Assembly (NCBI RefSeq): GCF_024679095.1
Contig: NC_066571.1
Location: 2,858,283-2,922,282, forward strand
DNA length: 64,000 bases
Reading direction: 5' to 3'
Origin: Eriocheir sinensis
Lineage: Eukaryota > Arthropoda > Malacostraca > Decapoda > Varunidae
Part shown: one piece after another, positions 1-10,249 of the stretch
Numbering within the stretch: the stretch's first letter is position 1
How the letters are laid out: each line of letters opens with the position of its first letter
Notes under the pieces: generated by a model
The model's database searches: none
The model's input: the letters and a program-made list of their open reading frames with translations, nothing else
Told to the model about the DNA's origin: nothing
Made by a program: the position numbers and the translations under genes

Positions 1-371
1 GTGGTGGTGGTGGTGGTGAGGCGAGGAGCGTAAGAAGGCGTAAGTGACAACCCTGATTGTTTAAACCAGAGAGAAAGGAAAGTTCGAGATGAAGAGGAAG
101 AGGGAACAGGGGGCGTGAATGAAGAGGAGGCGCGTGGAGAGGGGAGGCGCGAAGGGTGTGGACGGGGAAGATTAATGATGATGGCGGGACATGGGAAGGA
201 AGAAAAGACGCGAAGTAACACTGTGAGAAGGGAGTAAATATGCACGGACGAAGAAAAATGAAAGGAAGGGAGAGACGATAAGTTAAAGTGTAGGAGTAAC
301 TATCCATGCAAGAAGAAAAATGATGAGAGGAAAGTAAAAAAAAGATAAGTAATAGTATGAGCGTATGAGCG
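1..371. other. Purine-rich non-coding DNA opening on (GTG)n
   Basis: The window opens inside a (GTG)n microsatellite (1-19). The rest is G/A-rich with a weak internal repetition: two similar segments near 245 and 310 share the string AAGAAAAATGA. No gene is seen. Confidence 0.6.
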
Positions 372-446
372 GTAAGTAGAGGGCTTTTTTTTCATTATTG
401 TTTTTTTTTTTTACGCCCTTGCACGGTCTCCTCTGCTGTAAAAAAA
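372..446 (+). mobile_element. Short T-rich poly(A)-ended retroposon, copy A
   Basis: This is the shortest and most diverged of five copies of one element in the window. It has the core GGGC followed by two T runs, then a G-C-CCTTG-x-GGTCTCCTCTG segment, and ends in a short A run (440-446). It starts about 65 bp inside the full copies, so it looks 5'-truncated. Related copies are at 6741, 40852, 59107 (minus) and 63428 (minus). Confidence 0.6.
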
Positions 447-1339
447 TGAGGAAAATGAATCGGAAAAGAAAAATAATATCGTAAATGAGAGACGTTAATC
501 ACAGTAAAGGAGAAAAAATGAACATGAAAGAAGAAAATGACGAAACAAAACAAGCAACCAAACAAAAGAAATCAGATCAAACTATTAAATTACTAAAAAC
601 TCAAGTGTTCTCTTCATTGAACGGGATTACAGACTTTTTACATGAAGGCTTATTAGTATATTATTCAGGTTATTTGCGGGCGACCCAGAGAGAAAAAGGA
701 TTATTAACTTTTTCATTATTATTACGATAAGAGACGAAACAGGTAGAGAGGAGGTGCAGACAATATGAGCCGCCTTTTCAGCAACCGCCCCCAAACACCT
801 GATGTACCGAGAAAGATAACATGAAAGTGAGAGCGATGAGAAGGAGAAAGGGAAAGGCCGCGAGAGAATATAGATTACAGAAATAGACGGACAGGATGAT
901 ATTTCAGGAAGGGATTTCAAGACATATCTCGTACTTAATATTATAATCTCACTTGGCATCATTTGTTTTTCTTCCTGAGAGCAGTGTGTTGTGGGAACTT
1001 CTTGATGTTTATCCAACTTTAAGAGGAGATATTGAATTCAACGAAGACTGTAACCGAGGAAAAAGAAACTTGGCAAATTTAAAACCAACCAGCATGAAAT
1101 AGCTTGTAAAAATAAAGGAGAAAAATAACGAAGGAAAGGGAGAATCCAGTCTGTCTCTTCTACAAACTAAACGAACGTAGCATCTAAAGCCCACCTAAAA
1201 TAATACAATAATGAGTTAGTTATTCATGAGTTACGTTGCGTGCTGAGTCAATACGTCCTGCTGATGGAGGTAACGAAGCAAGAATCCACGAAATGTTTTA
1301 ATGCGTATAAGCGGTGTTTGGGTAGCTAATGACTGCGGT
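447..1339. other. A/G-rich non-coding DNA with one diverged repeat copy
   Basis: No coding exon is supported. The segment around 1008-1140 (TATCCAACTT, then GATATTGAA and AACGAAGA) resembles the tandem units at 2560-3020. The short open frames here are A-rich and have no recognisable domain. Confidence 0.5.
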
Positions 1340-2225
1340 GATTGTGGTGTGGCTGGTGGTTGTAATGATGGCGGCGATGCAGTGGTTATGCGAGTGATTG
1401 AATATTCGTTACTGGTGATGCTGGTGATGAGTGTGGTGGTGGTGGTGGTGATGGGGAGGAGAGGGAATGGGACGGGAGGGGAGGGGCGATGTATGCTGGC
1501 TTCGGTATAATTGTGTTGGTTACTGATAATCATGGGGGTAATGGTAATTGGTGGTGGTGGTGGTGGTGGTGGTGATGAATAATGAATGAGAGTAGCACTA
1601 ATGAGGTGGTGATAGTTTGCGTGTTAGTTAATGAAGGGTGTGGTGGAGATGGTAATAGATGATGGTGGTAGTTGTAGTCGTGGTAGTGGTGATGATGGTG
1701 GTGATGATGAATGGTAGATGAGAGCAGCAGTAATGAGGAAGACTTATGTAGTGATGGCAAGCGTGTTAGTTAATGATGGGCGTGGTGGTGATGGTGGTGA
1801 TGGGTGTTATATGAACTCAGCAGCGGTAATGAGGGAGGCTTAGGTAGGAAAGGGGCCTGATAGTTACTGATGGTCATTGTGGTGATAGCCATGTATGTTA
1901 GTAAGGCACTGTAGGTAATGGTGACTGTTTTAGATACCGTTGGTGGTGGAGGTGGTGAGTAGATGAAAGTGGCGGTAATGAGAAAGTCTTTAATGATAAT
2001 AGTATTTGTTAGTTACTGAGGGGGCGTGGTAATGATGGTGATAGATGGCGGTGATGATGGTGACAGTGATGAATGGTTGGGTGATATTAGCGGTAATGAG
2101 GAAGTCCTTGGTAGCAATGGTAACTGTTTTGTCGTGATTGTAATGTATGGTGGTAGGATGGTGGTAATGGTGACTGTTAGGTACTGGTGGTGGTCGTAGT
2201 GGTGGTGGTGGTGATGAGTGTGCAC
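1340..2225. repeat. Diverged tandem array with GTG/GAT microsatellites
   Basis: A recurring core of the form AGCRGTAATGAGGAAG occurs at about 1594, 1726, 1822, 1971 and 2089, giving irregular spacings of 96-149 bp. Between the cores lie (GTG)n and (GAT)n expansions of different lengths. The array is best read as old tandem duplicates whose lengths drifted by microsatellite slippage. His- or Val-rich open frames across it are artefacts. Confidence 0.7.
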
Positions 2226-2559
2226 GAGGAGATGAAGGAGCCTGGAGGAGGTGATGACCGCAGAAGGACCCCCATAACAGCCTCCTCGCGGGTGGTCACT
2301 TCACCGACCCTGACCTCAACCATCCCTTATCGCGGTCTGTCCCTGCGCGCGCCACCACCAGGGACGGGACGGACGGAACGGGAGAATTAGGACAAGGAAT
2401 GCTCTCCCTCCCTTAATTAATCTGCTCCCAGGCCCGGCGAGGGAGGGAAAAGAGGGAGAGACGCGGAGGGAAAAGAGGGAGAGGCGCTGAGAGGAAGGGA
2501 GCTGTAGGGAAGATAAGGAATGCGATAAAGGGAAAGGGTGAAACGCGTGACGAAAGGAA
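2226..2559. other. Mixed-composition spacer
   Basis: A GC-richer stretch near 2230-2400 leads into GAGGGA-rich purine DNA. No gene, RNA or element is recognised. Confidence 0.5.
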
Positions 2560-3020
2560 GAAAATTTATTGGTCTTTGTTTGCAGGACCGATAAGATAAG
2601 GATGACAGGAATGTTAAGTGGAAACTGGAAACTGGAAGGAAAGGAAAGAATGCTGTAAAATGAAAGAAAAATGTAACGAGAAATCGAAGAGGAAATATTT
2701 ATCCAACTTAAAAGGTGTTGAATTAAACGAAGACTATGATAAAAAAAAGTGTGACTGATGTGAAGAATGTAAAATACGAGATATGAAGGAAGCTGAAAGG
2801 AAGATAAAGAATGCTATAAGGTGAAAGAAAGTAACACGAGAAATCGAAAGGAAATATTAATCCAGTCGAAGGGGAGATATTGAAATGAACGAAGATAGTA
2901 ACCAAGAAAAAATATTGGGACAGGTATATAACCGATCAAGATTGAACTACCTGTAAGAATAAAGGAAAAAAAATAGCTGAGGAAACAGGCAGGATGCAAG
3001 TAGGAAAAAAATAAAGAGAA
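2560..3020. repeat. Two diverged tandem units of about 160 bp
   Basis: The string CGAGAAATCGAA recurs at 2677 and 2837 (160 bp apart) with matching flanks: AAGAATGCT before it, and GGAAATATT, ATCCA and AACGAAGA after it. A further relative lies at 1008-1140. Confidence 0.65.
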
Positions 3021-3059
3021 TAATCTGAAATGAAAATAGAAACTTGGGAAAAAAACGTA

Positions 3060-3256
3060 AGATTCATACAACAACAACAAAAAAAAAAAAGATCAAGAAA
3101 AGGGAACAAGAAAAATAAGAACCCGAAAAATCAAGCAAAGAAAACACGACTCAAAACAACAACAACAACAACAACAACAACAGCAACAACAAGAACAACA
3201 ATCAATACCCAAGTCAGACGGGGAATACGGAGTGAGTGAGTGAGTGAGTGAGTGAT
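3060..3256. repeat. A-rich tract with (AAC)n and (GTGA)n
   Basis: An imperfect (CAA)n tract covers 3150-3205 and a short (GTGA)n tract covers about 3230-3255. The rest is A-rich. Confidence 0.8.
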
Positions 3257-3700
3257 GAAGCCGGACACAGGCGAGGGAAATGCGGTAACAGAACGGCAGT
3301 TAATCTTGACATGTTTCTCGGCCCCATACAAGACGTGGCAGGTGAGGGCGGCAGGGAGTGAGGGGAGGCGCCTGGCGAGGGGACGACAAAGAGGAATTGC
3401 CAGGTCATTCCTCACTAATAGCGGGGAAAGGGAGCCAAAGGGGGACAGATAAAGGGTCGCGCCGCCACGCCGACGATACACTGAAAGGAGGCGAAAGGAA
3501 GGGTCTGAATCGCCTGAAAAGAGGATCGAACACGAGAAATTTCAACAGAGTATTATGAAAAGTTTGTGTGTGGCGTCGAAGGAAATGTTTTGAGTCGCCC
3601 AGGAAAGAGAATAAAAGGGAGAGAAAAAAACGAGAAATCTAACAAAGGGAATATTGCGAGAATTTTGCTTTAGAGAAAATGTTTAAAGTTGAGGAATTTG
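3257..3700. other. Non-coding DNA with a weak 100-bp duplication
   Basis: CGAGAAAT recurs near 3532 and 3632 with similar A/G-rich context (GAATCGCC before the first and GAGTCGCC before the second), which suggests an old 100-bp duplication. No gene is recognised. Confidence 0.45.
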
Positions 3701-3709
3701 CACACGAGT

Positions 3710-3930
3710 TTCATCATCATCATCTTGTTCATCTTTTCCTTCTTCGCCTTTCTCTTCTTTTCTTCGTCTTCTTTCATCTTTTTCTTCTTCTTTTTCTTCT
3801 TCCTCTTCTTCATCTTCATCTTCATCTTCTTCTTCTTCTTCTTCTTCATCTTCTTCTTCTTCTTCTTCTTCTTCTTCTTTTTCTTCTTTTTCTTCTTCTT
3901 CTTCTTCTTCTTCCTCTTCCTCTTCCTGGG
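3710..3930. repeat. (CTT/ATC)n pyrimidine microsatellite
   Basis: About 220 bp of imperfect TTC, ATC and TCC triplets. It yields Leu, Phe or Glu runs in several frames and none is a gene. Confidence 0.9.
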
Positions 3931-4085
3931 TCATTAATTCCCAGGATCTCTTACCTGTGCGCCGCGTCCTCTGTTAATTAGCGTTAATAGCACCTGGCGT
4001 CCGCGCTAAGCCCACCTGGCCCTGATAATTACAGCTTGAGGTAATCCCGCATCAGCCGACCACAACAACGCTATAAATGACCCCT
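3931..4085. other. Complex island between pyrimidine tracts
   Basis: A compositionally balanced stretch between two CT-rich tracts. It contains TAAT-type motifs (GTTAATTAGCGTTAATAG), two CACCTGG E-boxes and a TATA-like CTATAAATG at 4071-4079. It could be regulatory, but there is no direct evidence. Confidence 0.3.
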
Positions 4086-4475
4086 CATCCCTCTTCTCCT
4101 CCTCCTCCTCTACCTCCTCCTCTTCCTTATTCTATTCCTCATTCATCCTTCTCATAATCCTTGTCCTTCTCCTTCTACTTCTCCTCCTCCTTCTCCTTAC
4201 CTTTATCCTTCTCTTCCGTCTGCTATTCCTTGCCCTTCCCTTTTCTCTTATCCTTATTTTCCTTTTCCTTCTCCTACCTGTCCTTATTCTTTTCGTCTTC
4301 CTCCTTTTGTTTCTCTTTATTCTCTTCTTTCTCCTCCTTTTCGTTCTTGTCCTCGTTTTCCTTCTCTCTTCTATTTCCTCTTCCTCTTCTTACTCCTCCA
4401 AGCAGCATATCATTACCACCACCACCATCTCCACCACCCCCACCATCACCCCCCCCCCACCACCACCACCTTAGC
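4086..4475. repeat. CT-rich tract ending in (CAC)n
   Basis: Imperfect CTCCTT/TCCTTTTC pyrimidine repeats to about 4410, then CAC/CCA repeats at 4420-4475. Confidence 0.85.
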
Positions 4476-4559
4476 CTTTCACAACACCACCATTCATTCA
4501 CCATCTTCACTGACAACAATATTGATTCATTGCTCTATACACTCTCCGACGCGATATCT

Positions 4560-5016
4560 AATGGCTCACTCACTCACTCATGCACTCCCTCACTCGCTCC
4601 CTTCCTCTTTCCCTCCCTCCTTCCCTCTCTCATTCATTCATGTTTTACTCACATTCACTTTTTACTCACTCGTTTTTTTATTATTCACTTACTCGCTCAC
4701 TCAGTCACTCACTTACTCACGCACACATTCCTTCATTCACTCACTCTTACTCACTCATTCACTCACACTCATCCATTATCACTGTCAGTCACTCACTCGG
4801 CTCTCAGTCAATCAGTCTTTCAATCAGGCAGGTAGGCGGTTACTCACTCGTTTACACACTTACTCACTCACTCACTCACTTCTCACTCGTTCACTCACTC
4901 ACTCACTCACTCACTCACTCATTTCTCACTCGCTCACTTCTCACTCGTTCACTCACTCACTCACTCACTCACTTCTCACTTGCTCACTCTCTCTCACTCA
5001 CTCACTCACTCACACA
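4560..5016. repeat. (CACT)n tetranucleotide field
   Basis: About 450 bp of perfect and decayed CACT units, broken by short CTCCCTTC and CAGT segments. It ends directly at the tRNA-like fragment at 5017. Confidence 0.9.
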
Positions 5017-5046
5017 TCGCTGGGGTAACGGATGTCGTGTCGAAGG
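5017..5046 (+). mobile_element. tRNA-like SINE head fragment
   Basis: The 30-base segment starting TCGCTGGGGTAACGGATG matches the head of the element at 5271-5350 at almost every position, then loses similarity before the B box. Both copies are preceded by (CACT)n, so the tetranucleotide tract and SINE head were probably duplicated together. Confidence 0.55.
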
Positions 5047-5091
5047 ATTACTTTTAAGGATAATAAGCAGCCATACTATAACATACATGCT

Positions 5092-5250
5092 ATTTCTGTG
5101 TTCGCTAATTGCTTTCTCTTTGTTCCAGGTAAGTGTGAGACGCACCTGAGATGGGACAGGTGAGGCAGGGAGATGAAGGGCTCAGGTAAGGCGAGGGATG
5201 GTGAACTGAGACCGCCCTGAGTGGTTGTGAGGAGATGAAGGCACTCACTC
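5092..5250 (+). repeat. Dispersed repeat with adjacent acceptor/donor motif, copy 1
   Basis: This segment is alignable over its length with 37332-37488 in the same orientation. Shared blocks include TTTCTGTGTTCGCTAATTGC, the junction CCAG|GTAAGTGTGAGACG, CACCTGAG, CAGGTAAGG and CTGAGACCG. The two copies are separated by about 32 kb. No protein-coding frame is shared. The repeat could be a transposable-element fragment or a duplicated intronic element. Confidence 0.7.
5103..5136 (+). promoter_or_regulatory. Juxtaposed 3'/5' splice signal (ratchet-like)
   Basis: In order there is a branch-site-like CTAAT (5106-5110), a pyrimidine-rich stretch, CAG ending at 5128, and immediately a full donor GTAAGT (5129-5134). 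This is the layout known for recursive (zero-length exon) splice sites in long insect introns. Function is inferred from the motif only. Confidence 0.4.
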
Positions 5251-5270
5251 ACTCACTCACTCACTCACTC
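5241..5270. repeat. (CACT)n
   Basis: Seven perfect CACT units directly upstream of the tRNA-like head. Confidence 0.95.
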
Positions 5271-5348
5271 TAAATTCGCTGGTGCAACGGATGTCGTGTC
5301 AAAGGTACATAAGGACACGGCAGGGTTCGATTCCCGATGTCCCTTGAG

Positions 5349-5350
<2 letters not shown>
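5271..5350 (+). mobile_element. tRNA-derived SINE head
   Basis: An A-box-like TGGTGCAACGG and a good B box, GGGTTCGATTCCC, lie about 40 bases apart, as in a Pol III tRNA promoter. The segment does not fold as an intact tRNA and runs straight into a (TG)n microsatellite, which probably grew from its tail. Confidence 0.6.

Positions 5351-5351
<1 letters not shown>

Positions 5352-5393
<42 letters not shown>
5352..5393. repeat. (TG)n
   Basis: A perfect 21-unit dinucleotide tract downstream of the SINE head. It is followed to about 5480 by a C-rich spacer. Confidence 0.95.
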
Positions 5394-5397
<4 letters not shown>

Positions 5398-5602
5398 CGA
5401 TATCCCCACCTCACGCCCTCTTCCCTGCTATCCTTCCTCCCCCCCTCCACTCTCACTCACCTACCCCCCCCCCCCCCAATCCTACCGTTCTCAAGCCCAG
5501 CAAGCGAGAGGAAGAAGAAAATTACGGTGTTAGGGAAGGGATGAAAATGAGTCTTTAACAAATCCTGGAAGAGTAGATTTGCGTTACTGAGAGGGATTTG
5601 CG

Positions 5603-5605
<3 letters not shown>

Positions 5606-5648
<43 letters not shown>
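5606..5648. repeat. (GA)n
   Basis: A perfect AG dinucleotide tract of about 43 bp. Confidence 0.95.
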
Positions 5649-5651
<3 letters not shown>

Positions 5652-6740
5652 TTTACATAATGTCTCGTGTTGATTTGCTCGCAGCCCCGCAGGAAGGCGT
5701 CCACGCATTGCTCTATTAATCCACTTTTGGGACTCGAGGATGAATAAATCTTGAGAAAAATCCTTGCCACGCTTATCATCGACCTTTGTGTTCGGGGACC
5801 GAGAGCGGAGAGGAAAAAAGTGTTTGTAAACTTGCTATAAATTGCTATAATATTTTCTTGGCAGTGTTGAGATACATAGTGAAGGAGGTTAGTTTCTTTA
5901 TTGTTTGTTTTGTCAAGAGTAGCCTGGAAGATGTATTGTGACGCGTACACGGCGAAGAGTGTTTGTTTACTGCGGGGCGTCGATCAGAGGTGTGGCCACA
6001 GGGAACTTTTGGCAGAAAAATATGCATTAGACTCAAGGCTGGGTACTTACTGGCGTGTTGTTATTTGTGTACGCGCGAAGACATATATTTTTTAGTGAAT
6101 AACTGATCAAGAATATTCAACAAAACACTCAGAATTTCGTCTGTGTTATCTTTTGAGTGGTTATAATTTGAGAACAATCTTTTATCTTTCGTTATAATTT
6201 TGCCAACACTGCACGGAAGCGAAGGCATGTTATTTATAGCGAATTATTGACGAAGAGGATGTAAGAAGTCCTTCGGGTTACTATAAAAGTGGATATGATT
6301 TTAGTGTCTCAGGTTCAAACTCAACACAGGCTGGATAACGATGGTGCGTGAAAAGTATTAAAGGTAACGAGGCTCACCCCGAATCATGCGCACTCTGGCT
6401 GTCAAGTTCCTGATGTATTATAACCCCAATGAAATGTCAGCCAACTTGGAAGCACCAGACCAATTAGTATTTACATAACGGGAAAATGACTGAAATATTG
6501 CGATGAAGCATAAAAACGAACATCCTTCCTGAGTCAAGAAATATTAATCTTTTACAACATTTTATTTTTACGCCTCGGCTCAGTCGTTTTCTTTCATGAT
6601 TTAACAACTGGAATGGTGCGTACGGATTGGTTAACACACCCGACTGTCCGCAGCTTATGAAGATTATATCATCTTATTCAGTCTAGCGGGTCGTAGATTC
6701 ACACGTGATATTTCTTCTTTAATTTCCGATCTGCAGAAAT
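5649..6740. other. Complex, mostly non-repetitive DNA
   Basis: One of the few long stretches without simple repeats. Frames are short and interrupted and no domain is recognised. A degenerate tRNA-like segment is annotated within it. No further gene is seen. Confidence 0.5.
6611..6712 (+). mobile_element. Decayed tRNA-like sequence
   Basis: TGGTGCGTACGGATTGG resembles a Pol III A box and GTCGTAGATTCACAC resembles a damaged B box about 70 bases later. It may be an old SINE head, but the match is weak. Confidence 0.25.
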
Positions 6741-6870
6741 CTCCCGAAATTGACCTCTCTTTCGGCCACCTCTTTTGATTTTTTTTTTTATAGGAGCAGC
6801 AAGTAGCGGGCTTTTTTTTATTATTATTTCCTTTTTTTGTGCCCTTGAGCTGTCTCCTTTGTTATAAAAA
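6741..6870 (+). mobile_element. Short T-rich poly(A)-ended retroposon, copy B
   Basis: A near full-length copy. It begins CTCCCGAAATTGACCTC, contains the short inverted pair CCGAAA/TTTCGG and the AGTAGCGGGC core with two T runs, then TGTGCCCTTGAGCTGTCTCC, and ends in an A run. It is collinear with the minus-strand copy at 59107-59241, which defines the ends. Confidence 0.75.
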
Positions 6871-7530
6871 GAAATGAAAACCCAGGCATCCCATCCTACC
6901 CCTCGTTCAGCCTGGCACGTTGAAGGTTCACATGACGTATCTGTATTCCCCTCGCTCAGTTATTATCTGTTAAACTCACTGTTGGCAGCGTATGAAGACC
7001 ATCCCGTCCCGTCCTATCCTGACCCTCCCTTGGCCCGGCACGTAGCAGGGCCGCGCAGGAGGGTGGGACGCAGGGCCGCAGCTGTACTGGGCCCACCACA
7101 CCCAGGCTCTGCCCCGGGAGGCGACGCCCAGCACCCCTTGGTAAGCGATTCTCCACGGCCGCGCCCTCCCCGCACCACCCATACATTTTCCCGTCGCTTA
7201 TGCCTCGATGCGATCTTATCTGTGTGGTTTTAGGCGCTGGAAGAAAGGTCTCGCCGGTGCTGGGTTGTCGCCGAGGAGTCGCAGCGTGGATTTTGTCAGT
7301 TTTGTCGTCTTGGTTGAGGCCGCGATGTGATGCGTCCCGCCGCCCAGTGATCATTACCATTGGTCACGCGTCGCACACACCGCCGCGGCTTTTTTTCCAC
7401 TCGTCATCGTAAACTTGCGCCGCCTTTCGTGCCGCCCCGCCGAGTGAATGCAAACGGCGCCGAACTGGGAAGGATTTATTTATTGCCGGTGATAACATGA
7501 CACGTTTGCACACCTTTTGTCGATTATTAG
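6871..7530. other. GC-rich complex DNA, no supported gene
   Basis: CpG-containing, balanced sequence with several overlapping open frames on both strands and no recognisable protein. A donor-like GGTAAGCG occurs at 7140-7147 and an acceptor-like TTTTAG near 7230, but nothing links them to an exon. Confidence 0.4.
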
Positions 7531-7532
7531 CT

Positions 7533-7536
<4 letters not shown>

Positions 7537-7574
<38 letters not shown>
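7537..7574. repeat. (GT)n
   Basis: A perfect dinucleotide tract of about 38 bp. Confidence 0.95.
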
Positions 7575-7577
<3 letters not shown>

Positions 7578-7864
7578 GCTCTGCCCGGCTATCTTTCCAT
7601 GTGTATTTTCTTTCTGTTGGGTGCTGCTGATGCTGGTCCTCGTATGCTGTGTGACGCGCGTGTGCTCAATATTTAAATGCCTGTGGGAGATGCTGCACCC
7701 GGGAGAGGCTGATCTTTCACTTCCCAGCGTATGCAGCCTCCCCTTGCTCTCCCACGGCCCCTTCCTCATCCCCCTCCTCCCCCTTAAAAATCCATATTGA
7801 CATGATTGCATTGTTGTGTGTATTAGTATTTTTTTATGCAATCGTTTGTTTACGGAAGACTATA

Positions 7865-7993
<129 letters not shown>

Positions 7994-8076
7994 TCAGGTA
8001 ACCTTCAGATTCGTTTCACCTCAGCCTTCATCCTTCCCTCAAGCTGCCCGGGACGCTGGGAGGACGGAGATGAATC

Positions 8077-8233
8077 TTCCTCCTCCTCCTCCTCCTCCTC
8101 CTCCTCCTCCTCCTCCTCCTCCTCCTCCTCCTCCTCTTCCTATACCTATATACGCGGAACAATACCCGGCTTCGTCCCATTCATCTAGGCATTCCCTCTT
8201 CCCTATCCTCCTCCTCCTCCTCCTCCTCCTCCT
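8077..8233. repeat. Two (CCT)n tracts
   Basis: A (TCC)n tract of about 60 bp at 8077-8136 and a shorter one at about 8206-8233, separated by complex sequence. Confidence 0.9.
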
Positions 8234-8586
8234 GTATCTCCCACATTCCTGGCGGGCGTGACCAGGCGGTGATGCGCTATGGACTACGGGCTGACAAATG
8301 TGGCGACGAACGTGGATTTATGTGGTTTCGGTGGATGGTCTTCGGGGCCTTATGGGGCGACGCTGATTTTTGAGGCCCCGACACCCCCGCGCAGGAGGCC
8401 GAGGCGAGGGGCGCGGCGTCACTCCATCCCCTTAGCCGCCCATTTGTTGTCACGGTGATGCTGCCTCGTGTGGGCGTCCTGGTGATGATGGGTGGAGGAG
8501 TGGAAGATTAGGGATGGAGGGCGTTGAGGGTAGTGATGGGGATTGCTGGGGACTGTGTGGAGAAGTGGATGTAGCTGGGGACATTG
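8234..8586. other. GC-balanced spacer grading into GGATG-rich DNA
   Basis: No gene is recognised. The last 80 bases (GGGTAGTGATGGGGATTGCTGG...) resemble the DNA just after the next minisatellite at 8965-9030, so they may belong to a larger repeat unit. Confidence 0.5.
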
Positions 8587-8961
8587 GAGTTTGTGGGATG
8601 AAAGAGGGTTGAGGGATGAAGAGTGGGTGGAGTTTGGGATCCTGGGAGTTTGAGGGATGAAAGAGGGTTGAAGGATGAAGAGTGGATGGAGTTTGGAATC
8701 CTGGGAGTTTGAGGGATGAAAGAGGGTTGAAGGATGAAGAGTGGATGGAGTTTGGAATCCTGGGAGTTTGAGGGATGAAAGAGGGTTGAAGGATGAAGAG
8801 TGGATGGAGTTTGGAATCCTGGGAATTTGAGGGATGAAAAAAGGTTGAGGGATGAAGAGTGGATGAAATTTATGGTCGTGGGAGTTTGAGGGATGAAAGA
8901 GGGTTGAAGGATGAAGAGTGGGTGGAGTTTGGGATCCTGGGAGTTTGAGGGATGAAAAAGT
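8587..8961. repeat. 59-bp minisatellite, about 6.3 units
   Basis: Units start at 8587, 8646, 8705, 8764, 8823, 8882 and 8941, exactly 59 bp apart. The unit begins GAGTTTGAGGGATGAAAGAG. Middle units are almost identical and outer units more diverged. The last unit is partial. A proline-, serine- and histidine-rich minus-strand frame across it is an artefact. Confidence 0.95.
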
Positions 8962-9209
8962 TGATGGTAGTGATGGGGACAGCTGGGCACTATATGAAGG
9001 TTTGGATCTGGGGATGTGAGAGAGACGAAAGAGTTGAGGGTAGGGGTGGGGACTGGATGTGGGGATGGGAGAGGGATGAAAGAGTTGAGGATAGGGGTAG
9101 GGGACGGCTGAGGACTGTATAAAGGAGTGGGGGAAGTTAAGTACGTGGAACTTTGAGGGGTAGAAGTTGTGGGTAGTGATAGGAACGGTTGGAGATTGTA
9201 GAAATGGTA

Positions 9210-9495
9210 TAAGGTTTGTTTATATTTTTCCTGTCCCTCTCGTCTCCTTTATTCCCTGCTCTTTTTTTTTCCTTAACTGCCCATCAGTATATCAGTCTCT
9301 GCATTTTTTATTTTACCTTCCCTCTCCATTCCTCTTCCTCGTAGTCCTCTCTTCCTTCCCTTCTTTACTCTCTCCTGAAAGTATCCATCAGTCTCTCAGT
9401 ATATCCTTCCCTTCTCTTTATATTGTGTCTCCCACCGTTTTTTTATTCTCCTGATTATAATCCACCGCACTACCTCATTGTTCCGCTGTATCCAG
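9210..9495. repeat. Duplicated 300-bp pyrimidine-rich segment, copy 1
   Basis: Collinear with 12300-12619 in the same orientation. Shared landmarks in order are TAAGGTTTGTTTAT, CTCGTCTCCTTTAT, CCCTGCTCTTTTTTTTT, TATATCAGTCTCT, TCTCCATTCCTCTTC, AATCCACC, CACTACCTCATT and CCGCTGTATCCA. It overlaps the start of the 117-bp array. Confidence 0.8.
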
Positions 9496-9836
9496 GTCTA
9501 AGATAAGAAGTTTAGAGGATCAAAGGAAATAACTTGGGTGTTTAAGAAAAGTTATGATAAATACATGAAAAAGAGAGTTATTTAGGGACGTTGTGTGGAG
9601 AGTTTTATCCAGGTCTATGAGTCGAAGTTTAGAGGATAGGAGGAAATAATTTGGGTGTTAAGAAAAGTTATGATAAATACGTGAATAAGAGAGTTATTTA
9701 GGGACGTTGTGTGGAGAGTCTTATCCAGGTCTATGAGTCGAAGTTTAGAGGATAGGAGGAAATAATTTGGGTGTTGAGAAAAGTTATGATAAATACGTGA
9801 ATAAGAGAGTTATCCGGGACGTTGTGTGGAAACTTT
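9489..9836. repeat. Three tandem units of about 117 bp
   Basis: TATCCAGGTCTA starts at 9489, 9606 and 9722 (periods 117 and 116). Each unit continues AAGTTTAGAGGAT, AGTTATGATAAATAC and GGGACGTTGTGTGGA. Units two and three are the closest to each other. Confidence 0.95.
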
Positions 9837-10249
9837 TGATGTTTGTTGTGGGGAAAGTACACGTCATCCACCTCTTTTTTTTTTTACAATATAATGACAC
9901 GATCAGAAATTGAATAAAAGAATAAAAGGAAAATCGCTCACAACACGAAGCTTTTACAACACATGCATTAATTTATTTTTGCGTCATGTGTTTCATAAAG
10001 GAAAAGTGCGAAGTGGCGCCCAGCATATTGTATTCCATTGCAGGGAGTGAAATATTGCACGTCAGGTGTAATTGGTTTCTCTCTTTTGACCATTTTTCCG
10101 TGTAATTGTTCCCTAAACACACGCGCCGGCAAGGGAGGTCGGCAAGTGTTATTCCACGGTGCGAAAACACTGGTGCAGGCGCGGGGCATCACTCACCCCG
10201 CCGCGCCGCTATTTTTCTTACTTTAGAAAGAGTAAGTGTAACAGATTAT
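9837..10249. other. Complex non-repetitive DNA
   Basis: AT-rich then GC-balanced. It includes TGTAATTG twice and a CpG-containing end (10120-10210). Several short overlapping frames exist but no recognisable protein. Confidence 0.45.

Noticed and set aside
6874..7360. Overlapping 119- and 134-codon frames on opposite strands
   Set aside because: Typical of GC-rich DNA. The plus frame begins right after a retroposon tail and nothing resembles a protein family.
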